This document shows positions 1 to 8,340 of a stretch of 64,000 nt of DNA, piece after piece. Source of the DNA: Thermosynechococcus sp. Lineage in GTDB: Bacteria; Cyanobacteriota; Cyanobacteriia; Thermosynechococcales; Thermosynechococcaceae. Within the stretch, counting starts at the first letter, position 1, and each line of letters opens with the position of its first letter. Below the pieces are notes generated by a model. It ran no database searches and was not told the DNA's origin. It worked only from the letters and a program-made list of their open reading frames with translations. The position numbers and the translations under genes are program-made. The stretch covers positions 248,001 through 312,000 of the forward strand of contig NZ_AP024678.1 of assembly GCF_025999095.1 (NCBI RefSeq), read 5' to 3'.

Positions 1-1
1 C

Positions 2-1489
2 ACCCACATCTATCGCGAGGCCATTGAACTTTACGATCGCCACCTCTACGAAAAAGGCGCCTGTGTCTATCACATGATCCGCCAAGAACTCGGCGAAGAA
101 CTATTCTGGAAAGCCATTCAAACCTTTGTCCAGACCTACGCCCATCAAACCGTTGAAACGGTGGATCTCCTGCGGGCCATTGAAAGTGCCACTGGACGCA
201 ACTTACTTCCCCTCTTTGACCAATACGTGTTTCGCGGCGGTCATCCCGACTTCCATGTCAGCTATCGCTGGGAAGCAGCGGATCAATTGGCGGTTCTCAC
301 GGTCAAGCAGCAGCAGGTGACCGCAGGCGTTACCCCCCTAGAGCGCAATCTTTTTGATCTGCGGATTCCCATCGGTATCGGTACCGTAGATGAGCAGGGA
401 CAAGTGTCAGTGAAAATCATGCCGCTGCGCATTCATGAACCAGAGCACACCTTCTATCTACCGCTGCCACAGCAGCCCAGCTTTGTGAGTTTTGATGCCG
501 GCAACCACACACTAAAGACTGTTACCCTAGAGTACCCCCTGCCAGAGCTGAAAGCGCAACTTCAGGACGACCCCGATGTGCTCGGACGCATTCAAGCCGC
601 GATTGCCCTTGGTAAAAAAGGCAACCTAGAGGTGGTTCAAGTCCTTGCAGAGGCGCTGAAACGGGAACCCTTCTGGGGGGTTCGCCGCGAAATTGCCAAA
701 GTCCTAGGCACAATTCAACTGGATCAAAGTTTAGCTGCCCTGAAACTGGCGCTTGCCGATCACCATCCCCATGTGCGCGCCGCAGCAGTGGAGGCCATTG
801 CAGGATTTAAGTCCGCGAAAGCCTACGAACTCCTCAAGCCCATTGCCAAGCATGGCGACCCCAGTTATAGCGTTGAAGCAGCCGCCCTCAAAGGAATTGG
901 TGTCATTGCCGCTGCCAAACTGCAACCGAAACCCAAGCCCGCAAAGGTGCTGAAACGACTGCGCAAAGCCTTAGAAACGCGCCAAGGCTGGAACGAGGTG
1001 GTTCGCTGTGGGGCGATCGCTGGTGTGGGGCAACTTAAGAATTTGCCTGAAGCGGTGAATTTAGTTCTCGACTATACTGCTGCCGATGTCCCGCAACCGT
1101 TGCGTTTAGCGGCCATTCGTACCCTTGGCACGATTGGCGATCGCCACCATCCCCAACTGCAGCTAATTCTGGAACGGCTAGAGCAACTGAGCCATGAGAC
1201 CTTCTTCTTTACCCAGATGGCCGTTGTGGAGGCCCTGAGTCAAATTGACCATCCACGGGTTTTGGGTATCCTGCAACAGGTGGGCGATCGCACCACCGAT
1301 GGCCGCATCAAGCGATTCGTGGATGAAAGCATTGCCAAGGTGCAAAAAGCCATTGGCAGTGATGATCGTCTCAAGACTCTAGAGACCACCCTCAGCGAAT
1401 TGCAAAAGGAAAATCAAACCCTGAAAAGCCGCCTTGAAGAATTGGAGGCACGAACTAAGGCTACCAATCCGGAATCAGCCCCCAGTTAG
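2..1489 (+). CDS. M1 family metallopeptidase with C-terminal HEAT-like repeats (5' end missing)
   Basis: The frame is open from the first bases and ends at TAG 1487-1489, so this is the last 495 residues of a larger protein. The visible start (THIYREAIELYDRHLYEKGA, then a helical segment ending in LLPLFDQYVFRGGHPDF) resembles the C-terminal part of the M1 aminopeptidase catalytic domain, just after the zinc site, followed by its beta-sandwich. From about residue 185 the protein is helical and Ala-rich, with repeated short pairs such as VRREIAKVLG and VRAAAVEAIAG, typical of HEAT/PBS-lyase repeats. The last 45 residues are a charged coiled coil. The HEXXH zinc motif lies outside the window, so activity cannot be judged here. 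The family trims N-terminal residues from peptides. It is followed 40 bp later by trpS on the same strand. Confidence 0.85.
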   Translation, partial: THIYREAIELYDRHLYEKGACVYHMIRQELGEELFWKAIQTFVQTYAHQTVETVDLLRAIESATGRNLLPLFDQYVFRGGHPDFHVSYRWEAADQLAVLTVKQQQVTAGVTPLERNLFDLRIPIGIGTVDEQGQVSVKIMPLRIHEPEHTFYLPLPQQPSFVSFDAGNHTLKTVTLEYPLPELKAQLQDDPDVLGRIQAAIALGKKGNLEVVQVLAEALKREPFWGVRREIAKVLGTIQLDQSLAALKLALADHHPHVRAAAVEAIAGFKSAKAYELLKPIAKHGDPSYSVEAAALKGIGVIAAAKLQPKPKPAKVLKRLRKALETRQGWNEVVRCGAIAGVGQLKNLPEAVNLVLDYTAADVPQPLRLAAIRTLGTIGDRHHPQLQLILERLEQLSHETFFFTQMAVVEALSQIDHPRVLGILQQVGDRTTDGRIKRFVDESIAKVQKAIGSDDRLKTLETTLSELQKENQTLKSRLEELEARTKATNPESAPS

Positions 1490-1529
1490 GGCTGTAGCAT
1501 AGATAGAGCAGCAACTAAAGGAGGCTTGG

Positions 1530-2537
1530 GTGACCAAAAAACGGGTGCTTTCGGGCGTACAGCCCACCGGTAGCCTGCATTTAGGCAATTACCTCGGTGC
1601 CATTCGCAACTGGGTAGCCGGTCAAGCAGAGTATGAAAACTACTTTTGCGTCGTGGATTTACACGCGATTACAGTCCCCCACAATCCGGCCGAACTCGCT
1701 GCCAATACCTACACAGTAGCAGCTCTGTATTTGGCCTGTGGTATTGATCCTGCCCACGCCACTATTTTTGTGCAATCCCACGTCAGCGCCCATGCCGAAC
1801 TCACTTGGCTCCTCAACTGCATTACCCCCCTCAACTGGCTGGAGGACATGATCCAATTCAAGGAAAAAGCCGTCAAGCAGGGCGAAAATGTGGCAGCAGG
1901 ACTACTGGACTACCCAGTACTGATGGCAGCCGATATTTTGCTCTACGATGCCGATCTTGTGCCCGTGGGCGAAGATCAAAAACAGCACTTGGAACTCACC
2001 CGCGATATTGCCGCCCGTGTAAACTACCTCTTTGCCCGCAATCAGCCGCCAATTTTGAAGCTGCCGGAGCCCTTGATTCCTCAGGCGGGGGCACGGGTGA
2101 TGAGTCTCACCGATGGCACCAAAAAAATGTCGAAGTCAGATCCATCGGAGTTGAGTCGGATTAACCTTTTGGACTCCCCTGATGCCATTCGCAAAAAGAT
2201 CAAGCGCTGCAAAACGGATCCGATTCGTGGCTTGGTCTTTGACGATCCCGATCGCCCCGAAGCCAATAACCTGCTGAGCCTCTATCAAGTGCTCACGGGA
2301 AAAACTAAGGAGGCAGTGGCGGCAGAGTGTGCCGATATGGGCTGGGGACAGTTTAAGCCCCTACTCACGGATGCGGTGATTGCTACCCTTGAACCAATTC
2401 AGCAGCGCTACAACGAGATTATGGCAGATCCAAGCTACCTGAAGGATTTGCTGAAAAAAGGCCAACAGCAGGCAGCGAGTGTGGCAAATGCCACTTTAGA
2501 GCGGGTAAAACTTGCCTTTGGGTTTGCGCTCCCATGA
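1530..2537 (+). CDS. trpS: tryptophanyl-tRNA synthetase
   Basis: This class I aminoacyl-tRNA synthetase charges tRNA-Trp with tryptophan in the cytoplasm. At 335 residues it has the normal bacterial length. The HIGH-like signature PTGSLHLGN is at residues 12-20 and the KMSKS loop is at residues 199-203. The middle segment GEDQKQHLELTRDIA is typical of the family. The start is GTG with a strong Shine-Dalgarno (AAAGGAGG) about 5 bases upstream. Its stop codon overlaps the ATG of the next gene (ATGA at 2534-2537), so the two are probably translationally coupled. Confidence 0.97.
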   Translation: MTKKRVLSGVQPTGSLHLGNYLGAIRNWVAGQAEYENYFCVVDLHAITVPHNPAELAANTYTVAALYLACGIDPAHATIFVQSHVSAHAELTWLLNCITPLNWLEDMIQFKEKAVKQGENVAAGLLDYPVLMAADILLYDADLVPVGEDQKQHLELTRDIAARVNYLFARNQPPILKLPEPLIPQAGARVMSLTDGTKKMSKSDPSELSRINLLDSPDAIRKKIKRCKTDPIRGLVFDDPDRPEANNLLSLYQVLTGKTKEAVAAECADMGWGQFKPLLTDAVIATLEPIQQRYNEIMADPSYLKDLLKKGQQQAASVANATLERVKLAFGFALP

Positions 2538-3775
2538 GAATAGGCCGAAGGCTCAGACAGGCTTGGGGGGCGTTTTGGCGGCGATCGCGCCTTGTCAATG
2601 GCGAGCCCCTCAATTGGGTCAGTCTCACTGTCATTATATTGGTGGATATTTTTATCCTTATTAATGTCTTTAGTGGCCTCAGCGAAATTCGCAATTGGCC
2701 CTTGAGTCCCACTCAAGCGCAGCCCTGCTATGAGCCTTGGCAAAGCTATCGTCAGGATAGAGCCAGCGATCGCGCGATTCGTTTTCTCAAGCAGCAAATT
2801 GCCCTGGAGCCATTGCCCCAGGGCTACCTACCCCAGCTAGAAGAAAGCGCCAAAGGGAAACTGGGAACCCTCTCATCCATTTGCTTGACCTATGCAAAAT
2901 ATCAGGATGCTGTCAACCGCCCCCCTAATCAGGCCCGACTCAGACAACTCCAGACAAAACAGGCGCAAATTCAAACCCTCGAGGCTACCAATGCCCGCAT
3001 TCGCCAAGAGTATGACTCGACCCTATTGGAGCAGCTAGCGGGGCAGCCGCAGGATCAGTCTATCAACTTGGTGGCGGCCGCCAAGGCCAAAGTCACCCTT
3101 GAGGCCAACGACCGCCAGATTGCCGCTCTCAAAAATGAGATAGCTGCCCTTGAACGGGCGATTCTCCAGGAACCCGATAGCCAAGCCTTCCTGAATTTTT
3201 TAGAGGACACCAGCCAATTTGCCCAGCTTGAAGGCGAATATCAACGCTCTCAATTTTGGTATCCCAGCCTGCAATTGCTCCTACAGGTTCTCTTTTTATT
3301 ACCGCTGATAGGCATTGCCCTCTGGGTGTATCGCTTCGCGGATCGCCGGCGCTATGGCCTCCTCGCCCTGATGAGTTGGCACCTATTGGTGATCATCTTG
3401 ATTCCTGCGGTGCTGAAGATCTTTGAGCTGCTGCAGGTGGGCGCACTCTTTGCATGGCTCTCCCAAAGGATTCTTGCCCTCTTTGGCGGCTTGCTTTTTT
3501 TGGTGAGCTATGTTTATATCCTGCTGGTTCCAGCACTGGGGTTTGGTATCATCAAGATTGCTCAAGCCTTTTGCCTCAATCCGCAGCGACAGGCGGCAGG
3601 ACGCATTCAAAAACAACGCTGTGTGCGCTGTGGCAAACGATTGCGAGCGTTCGATCAACACTGTCCCCACTGTGGTTATTTGCAGTGGATGCCCTGTCCC
3701 AGTTGTGGGCAGCCCACCTACCGCCACTTGCCCTATTGCCGCCACTGTGGCGCCTTGATCCCCCCCCACAGTTAG
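2534..3775 (+). CDS. membrane protein with C-terminal double zinc ribbon
   Basis: 413 residues, function unknown. One transmembrane segment lies near residues 30-50, then a long soluble part with a coiled coil (about 140-220, rich in Gln, Ala and Glu), then a cluster of three or four membrane segments (about 240-345). The last 50 residues hold four CxxC pairs (CVRCGK, CPHCGY, CPSCGQ, CRHCGA), which form a double zinc ribbon on the C-terminal side of the membrane. Such tails usually bind nucleic acid or protein partners, but no function can be named. Its ATG overlaps the stop of trpS. It converges with the small minus-strand gene at 3822-3956. Confidence 0.85.
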   Translation: MRIGRRLRQAWGAFWRRSRLVNGEPLNWVSLTVIILVDIFILINVFSGLSEIRNWPLSPTQAQPCYEPWQSYRQDRASDRAIRFLKQQIALEPLPQGYLPQLEESAKGKLGTLSSICLTYAKYQDAVNRPPNQARLRQLQTKQAQIQTLEATNARIRQEYDSTLLEQLAGQPQDQSINLVAAAKAKVTLEANDRQIAALKNEIAALERAILQEPDSQAFLNFLEDTSQFAQLEGEYQRSQFWYPSLQLLLQVLFLLPLIGIALWVYRFADRRRYGLLALMSWHLLVIILIPAVLKIFELLQVGALFAWLSQRILALFGGLLFLVSYVYILLVPALGFGIIKIAQAFCLNPQRQAAGRIQKQRCVRCGKRLRAFDQHCPHCGYLQWMPCPSCGQPTYRHLPYCRHCGALIPPHS

Positions 3776-3821
3776 TCCCTACAACATCATATTTGTTTGG
3801 GAAGTGCCCAGGGGTAAGCTT

Positions 3822-3956
3822 CTACTTAATGGGGATGGCACTGGGGTCGTACCAGCCTTCGTGGCGCAGCGTTTCGATAAAAATCCGCCAGTGGACAAGG
3901 GGAGGCAACACCAAGCGATCGCCACCGGCAATGGGGAGAGAGAAATCTGCAGTCAT
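3822..3956 (-). CDS. 44-residue unknown protein
   Basis: This short gene lies in what would otherwise be a 500-base spacer. It reads ATG (3954-3956) to TAG (3822-3824) and gives a 44-residue product that begins MTADFSLPIAGGD and ends EGWYDPSAIPIK. The composition looks protein-like: a short beta-type N-terminus, then an amphipathic stretch containing HWRIFIETLRHEGWYD, with two Trp and no low-complexity run. A HIP1 palindrome sits inside the frame, as is common in genes of this genome. The ribosome site is weak (AAGA just before the ATG). I do not recognise the family. A chance frame is possible. Confidence 0.5.
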   Translation of the reverse strand: MTADFSLPIAGGDRLVLPPLVHWRIFIETLRHEGWYDPSAIPIK

Positions 3957-4281
3957 TCTTAAATTTGTTTTCTACACACAATCATCCCCTTTTTTGCTGG
4001 GGAAGACTGATTCCAAGCTAGCTACTTTCATCAACATCTAGAGTATTCTAAACACGATGGCACCGTGATCCCCATCAGGGGTGGTCACCCTTGCAGCCAG
4101 GATAGATTGCCCTTAGAAAGACCGCTCAATGTCTCTAGGGGATCATCACATATGCAGGACTTTGAATATTTAGAAAACGGGTGTATGATAGACTAAGAGG
4201 GGAAAATGAAGGCAAAATTAAATAATAGTTTGAAAATTTTTTATAACTATTTGCTTTAATGTCTCTAGCACTAATTTAGGA
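3957..4281. other. spacer upstream of the GGDEF/EAL gene
   Basis: About 325 bases with no convincing gene. The part from 4190 to 4260 is strongly AT-rich and holds several TATAAT-like hexamers (for example TATGAT near 4186 and TATAAC near 4243), so the promoter of the downstream gene is probably here. An 11-base direct repeat (AATGTCTCTAG) occurs near 4129 and again near 4258. A 14-codon ATG frame near 4152 is probably chance. Confidence 0.4.
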
Positions 4282-6654
4282 ATGATTGCAAAACTAGTCG
4301 TTTTATCCCCTCTTGATGACTCACCCCATAACTTGCCAGCCATCATTGAAGCAAAGGCGGCAGGCCCTTTGAAGAATCACTCCCCCAAAAAGTGTGCACT
4401 GGCCTCAATCAACCTACTAGTGGTTGCAAGCATTCCCCAAGCCGGTGAAATTTTATATCCCTATCTGATAGAAATTGAGCAGGTTTACTACGACGTTCAA
4501 ATCTGTTGTTATGCTCATCTAACCCCCGGGGTGGTTGCTCAGGTGAAGCCCCATCTGCTTGTTTTGATAGCTCAGGGGGAGGAGCTCCTCAATACTGTCG
4601 AGACCCTCCAACAGCAGTATCCCCAGTTGCCCCTGGTGGTCATTGATACAAGCGATCGCCCTGAGGTCGAAACTCCAGTCCTTCACAGTGGCGCTCAGGA
4701 CTATTTAACGATTCAAGAACTCAGTCCCAATTTACTCGCCCGCAGTTTTCGCCATGCCATCGATCGCCATCAGGTGGAACAGGCCCTACTACGCCAAGCC
4801 CAGTACGATCGCCTGCTGATGGAAATTACGCAGCACATTCACCAATCCCTCGACTTGACTACGATTCTTGAAAATACCGTCAACGATATCCGGGAATTAC
4901 TGGAGTGCGATCGCGTGCTTATTTATCGTCTCCTCGATCGCGGGCGCGGCATTATGGAGGTTGAAGCCGTAGTGCCTCCTTGGTCATCAGCTTTGGGAGA
5001 GCTGGTGGGGGATTCCTGTTTTAGGGACCATTATGCAGAGGCCTACAGGCGCGGTCGCATCCATGTGGTGCATAATTTAGACACGGCGGCCCTTGACCCC
5101 TGTTATCGCGATTTGCTGGCCTATTACCAGGTCAAGGCCAATCTTGTCGTCCCAATTGTTGTGGAAGGGCGCCTCTGGGGATTGCTCATCTGTCAGCAAT
5201 GTGGCCACCCTCGCAACTGGCAGGATAGGGAAATTGGCCTGATAAAGCAAATTTCCACCCAGTTGGCGATCGCCATCCTCCAAGCGGAACTCTATCAAAG
5301 AGCCCAAGCAGAAATTCAAGAGCGCAAAGCGATTGAAGCTCAACTGCTGTACCAAGCCCGTCACGACCAGCTCACCCATTTAGCCAATCGCTCGTTCTTT
5401 GAGGAAAAATTGCGCCTAACCCTGCGCTATGCCGCCGAGCACCCCAATTACCACTACGCCGTTCTCTGCTTGGATTTAGATCGCTTCAAAACCCTCAACG
5501 ATAGCCTGGGACACTCCATTGGGGATTTGTTTCTCAAAGCATTTGCCCAGCGCCTGAGTCGTTGTGTCAGCCCACAGGATGTAGTGGCACGCCTCGGAGG
5601 CGACGAATTTGCAGTTTTGCTGAACGATATTCAGGGCATAGAGGAGGCTCAGGCCATTGCCGAAAGGCTGCGCGATCGCCTCAGCCATCCCTTTGAAATT
5701 GAGCACTACACCCTCTATACCACTGTGAGTATCGGGCTGGTCATGGGCAATCTCCATTACACCAGTAGTGAAGAAGTGCTCCGGAATGCCGACATGGCCA
5801 TGTACCACGCGAAAACGAAGGGACACAATCGCATTGATGTCTTTCAGCCCCTGCTGCTGCAACAGCTGCGCGATCGCCTGCATTTAGAAGTGGAGCTGCG
5901 GCAAGCCATTGAACGGGGCGACTTTGTTCTCTACTACCAGCCAATTGTTAAGCTCCATAACCAATCGCTCAAAGGTTTTGAGGCACTCCTACGCTGGCAA
6001 AAGGGGGATACCCTCATTTCCCCCTCCGTGTTTATTCCCGTTGCTGAAGAAACTGGCCTCATTTTTGAACTCTCCCGCTGGGTGCTGCACAGTGCCTGTG
6101 AACAGTTGCAGCAGTGGCAACAGCGTTATCCCAAGCTTAAGTCCGTTGGCCTTACGGTAAGTATCAACCTGTCAGCGAATCAGTTTTCTTTGCCTACCCT
6201 TGTGCCTGAGATTCGGCAAACCCTTGAGCACCACCATTTAGCCGGTCAATTTCTGAAGATTGAAATTACTGAGAGTACATTGATGCAGCACTTGGATACC
6301 GCCCGCGAAATTCTCGCCGAGCTCAAAGCCATGGGGGTGCGCGTTAACATAGATGACTTTGGCACAGGTTACTCTTCCCTGAGCTATTTACGTAGTCTTC
6401 CCTTGGATGGCATTAAAATCGATCTGTCTTTTATTTCCCAAATGGATCGCAGCCAAGAAGACTTTGAATTGGTGCGCACGATTTTGGCCTTGGCTCGCAA
6501 TCTACACCTTGATTGTATTGCCGAAGGCATTGAAAATACCACTCAACTGCAACGGTTGCGATCGCTGCGCTGTCCCTCTGGCCAAGGCTATCTTTTTGCC
6601 CCGCCGCTGACCATAGATAAGGCTGAGGTGTACCTCCAAGAGCACATCCTCTAA
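4282..6654 (+). CDS. cyanobacteriochrome-like GAF-GGDEF-EAL c-di-GMP enzyme
   Basis: 790 residues with four parts: a degenerate receiver-like region (about 40-165), a GAF domain (about 185-330), a diguanylate cyclase domain (about 360-525) and a phosphodiesterase domain (about 540-785). The GGDEF signature is intact at residues 439-443. No RxxD inhibitory site is seen upstream of it. The EAL domain keeps EAL (567-569), ITE, DDFGTG, the KID lysine and AEGIE, so hydrolysis of c-di-GMP looks possible. The GAF domain has DSCF (244-247) and a second cysteine at 274 in DPCYRDLL, followed by QVKANLVVPI. This is the layout of DXCF cyanobacteriochromes, although Tyr replaces the usual His after the chromophore cysteine. 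It is probably a soluble, light-controlled c-di-GMP enzyme. Its gene stands alone. Confidence 0.88.
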   Translation: MIAKLVVLSPLDDSPHNLPAIIEAKAAGPLKNHSPKKCALASINLLVVASIPQAGEILYPYLIEIEQVYYDVQICCYAHLTPGVVAQVKPHLLVLIAQGEELLNTVETLQQQYPQLPLVVIDTSDRPEVETPVLHSGAQDYLTIQELSPNLLARSFRHAIDRHQVEQALLRQAQYDRLLMEITQHIHQSLDLTTILENTVNDIRELLECDRVLIYRLLDRGRGIMEVEAVVPPWSSALGELVGDSCFRDHYAEAYRRGRIHVVHNLDTAALDPCYRDLLAYYQVKANLVVPIVVEGRLWGLLICQQCGHPRNWQDREIGLIKQISTQLAIAILQAELYQRAQAEIQERKAIEAQLLYQARHDQLTHLANRSFFEEKLRLTLRYAAEHPNYHYAVLCLDLDRFKTLNDSLGHSIGDLFLKAFAQRLSRCVSPQDVVARLGGDEFAVLLNDIQGIEEAQAIAERLRDRLSHPFEIEHYTLYTTVSIGLVMGNLHYTSSEEVLRNADMAMYHAKTKGHNRIDVFQPLLLQQLRDRLHLEVELRQAIERGDFVLYYQPIVKLHNQSLKGFEALLRWQKGDTLISPSVFIPVAEETGLIFELSRWVLHSACEQLQQWQQRYPKLKSVGLTVSINLSANQFSLPTLVPEIRQTLEHHHLAGQFLKIEITESTLMQHLDTAREILAELKAMGVRVNIDDFGTGYSSLSYLRSLPLDGIKIDLSFISQMDRSQEDFELVRTILALARNLHLDCIAEGIENTTQLQRLRSLRCPSGQGYLFAPPLTIDKAEVYLQEHIL

Positions 6655-6979
6655 AGTGCTGCCAATCAAGCCCAAGGCTAAAGATTGGCAACAAGTTAAC
6701 TTGCCATTATTCCCGACATTCCTTAATCAAGTGGGCAAATTACGCCCATAGAGGGACTTAATCATATTAGCTCATTAGCTCAGGTTATAAGTTTAATAAA
6801 AAACATTGACCCAGTTTATAGTATAGACCTATATCTTTTTGGCGGGCTGTGATGATAGATTGTCTACAATCCAAATTTCGGTCTTTCGTCACCGTTAATT
6901 GGAAAACCTGTCCCAACCTGCCGGTTTGGGAATCGAGTTTTTTTGTCAACTATTTACTGTTCTCGATATAGGTCACACT
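6655..6979 (+). promoter_or_regulatory. leader and promoter region of the cmp operon
   Basis: 325 bases without a gene. A TTGACC hexamer at 6806-6811 followed 18 bases later by TATATC (6830-6835) is the best sigma-70-like promoter. Just upstream, the 8-base unit ATTAGCTC is repeated perfectly in tandem at 6766-6773 and 6774-6781, within an AT-rich stretch of TTA and TAA triplets, as expected for a LysR-type activator site. The known regulator of cmp operons, CmpR, is a LysR protein; binding here is inference. No good NtcA site (GTA-N8-TAC) was found; the closest is GTA-N8-TAT near 6821. Confidence 0.4.
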
Positions 6980-8314
6980 ATGTCTCAATTATCGCGTCGT
7001 CGCTTTTTAATGACTGCTACTGCTACTGCTGTGGGGGCGATCGCCCTCAAGGGATGTGCCCCAGCCCAAAGTCCCCAAGGACAGCAACAGGGCGGTGGAA
7101 CTGCCGCAGATGTAGAAACAGACACAATTAAACTAGGCTTTATTCCCATTGTTGAGTCTGCCCCTCTAATCATTGCCAAAGAAAAGGGCTTTTTTGCCAA
7201 ACATGGCCTGGCCAACGCGCAACTGGCCAAGCAAGCCAACTGGGCCAGTGCCCGTGACAACGTCGTCATTGGCTCCGCCGGTGGTGGCATTGATGGCGGT
7301 CAGTGGCAAATGCCCATGCCGCACCTCATCAGCGAGGGCATCATTACCCTCAACAATCAAAAGGTACCCATGTACCTGCTGGCCCAATTAAATACCCAAG
7401 GCAACGGCATTGCCATTTCCGGAGCCAATCGAGGAAAAGGCATTCACCTAAAAATTGCTGACCCGAACTATATCAAGGATTTTGCCGCTAAAAACGGACG
7501 TAAATTCAAAGCCGCCTATACCTTTCCCCAAGTCAACCAAGACCTTTGGATCCGCTATTGGTTTGCCGCCAACGGCATTGACCCTGATCGCGATATTGAC
7601 CTATTAGCCGTCCCACCCGCCGAAACCGTCGCCGGAATGCGCAACGGCACCATGGACGCCTTCAGTACCGGTGATCCTTGGCCCTTCCGCATTGTCAGCG
7701 ATGATATTGGCTTTATGGCCACTCTGACAGCCCAGATGTGGCCCTACCACCCCGAAGAGTACCTAGCGGTGCGGGCCGACTGGGTAGACAAACACCCCAA
7801 AGCCACCAAAGCCCTGCTCAAGGCAGTCATAGAAGCACAACAGTGGTGTGACGACAAGGCCAATCGTCCTGAATTGATTCAGATTTGCAGCCGCCGTGAA
7901 TACTTCAACGTTCCTGGCAATATCCTGACACCGCCCTATGAAGGCACCTACACCATGGGGGATGGTCAACCAAATTTCAATGACTTTAACATCGGACCTC
8001 TCTACTGGCGGGATCCCAACGGCAATAGTGTTTCTTTTCCTTACAAGAGTCATGATCTGTGGTTTTTAACCGAGAATTTGCGCTGGGGCTTTAATGCCGA
8101 TAAGCTTAAAGATTTTGACAATATCAAGCAAATCATTGATCGGGTGAACCGCGCCGATTTGTGGCGAGAGGCCGCCAAGGAGCTGGGGATTCCCGCAGCC
8201 GACATTCCCAGCAGCGATTCCCGCGGCGTGGAAACGTTCTTCGATGGCGTCAAGTTTGATCCCGACAACCCCCAAGCCTATCTAAACAGCCTCAAAATCA
8301 AGGTCAAGTCCTAG
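6980..8314 (+). CDS. cmpA: bicarbonate-binding lipoprotein of the BCT1 ABC transporter
   Basis: 444-residue substrate-binding protein of the NrtA/CmpA family. I chose ATG 6980, because the product then begins with a signal carrying a twin-arginine-like SRRRFLM and a lipobox ending LKGC at about residue 27; starts further upstream add a meaningless stretch. After a Gly/Gln-rich linker comes the family core, including [14 protein letters not shown] and [11 protein letters not shown]. At the position where nitrate-binding NrtA has HPEK (Lys269, a nitrate ligand), this protein has HPEE (Glu260 from my start), as in bicarbonate-binding CmpA. The flanking residues [15 protein letters not shown] also match CmpA as I remember it. 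The protein is anchored to the outer face of the plasma membrane and is the first gene of a four-gene operon. Nitrate as substrate is the alternative. Confidence 0.82.
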   Translation: MSQLSRRRFLMTATATAVGAIALKGCAPAQSPQGQQQGGGTAADVETDTIKLGFIPIVESAPLIIAKEKGFFAKHGLANAQLAKQANWASARDNVVIGSAGGGIDGGQWQMPMPHLISEGIITLNNQKVPMYLLAQLNTQGNGIAISGANRGKGIHLKIADPNYIKDFAAKNGRKFKAAYTFPQVNQDLWIRYWFAANGIDPDRDIDLLAVPPAETVAGMRNGTMDAFSTGDPWPFRIVSDDIGFMATLTAQMWPYHPEEYLAVRADWVDKHPKATKALLKAVIEAQQWCDDKANRPELIQICSRREYFNVPGNILTPPYEGTYTMGDGQPNFNDFNIGPLYWRDPNGNSVSFPYKSHDLWFLTENLRWGFNADKLKDFDNIKQIIDRVNRADLWREAAKELGIPAADIPSSDSRGVETFFDGVKFDPDNPQAYLNSLKIKVKS

Positions 8315-8340
8315 TTAATTGGATTCAATAGGAGACTGCT

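Noticed and set aside
3454-4041. 195-codon plus-strand frame across the end of the zinc-ribbon gene
   Set aside because: It overlaps the zinc-ribbon codons in another frame and has no protein-like composition.
4081-4196. Open frame ending in a 14-codon ATG peptide upstream of the GGDEF/EAL gene
   Set aside because: It has no ribosome site and no initiation codon near its 5' end; the length is within chance.
6821-6834. NtcA site before the cmp operon
   Set aside because: The best match is GTA-N8-TAT, which misses the conserved last base of the consensus and is poorly placed for the promoter.
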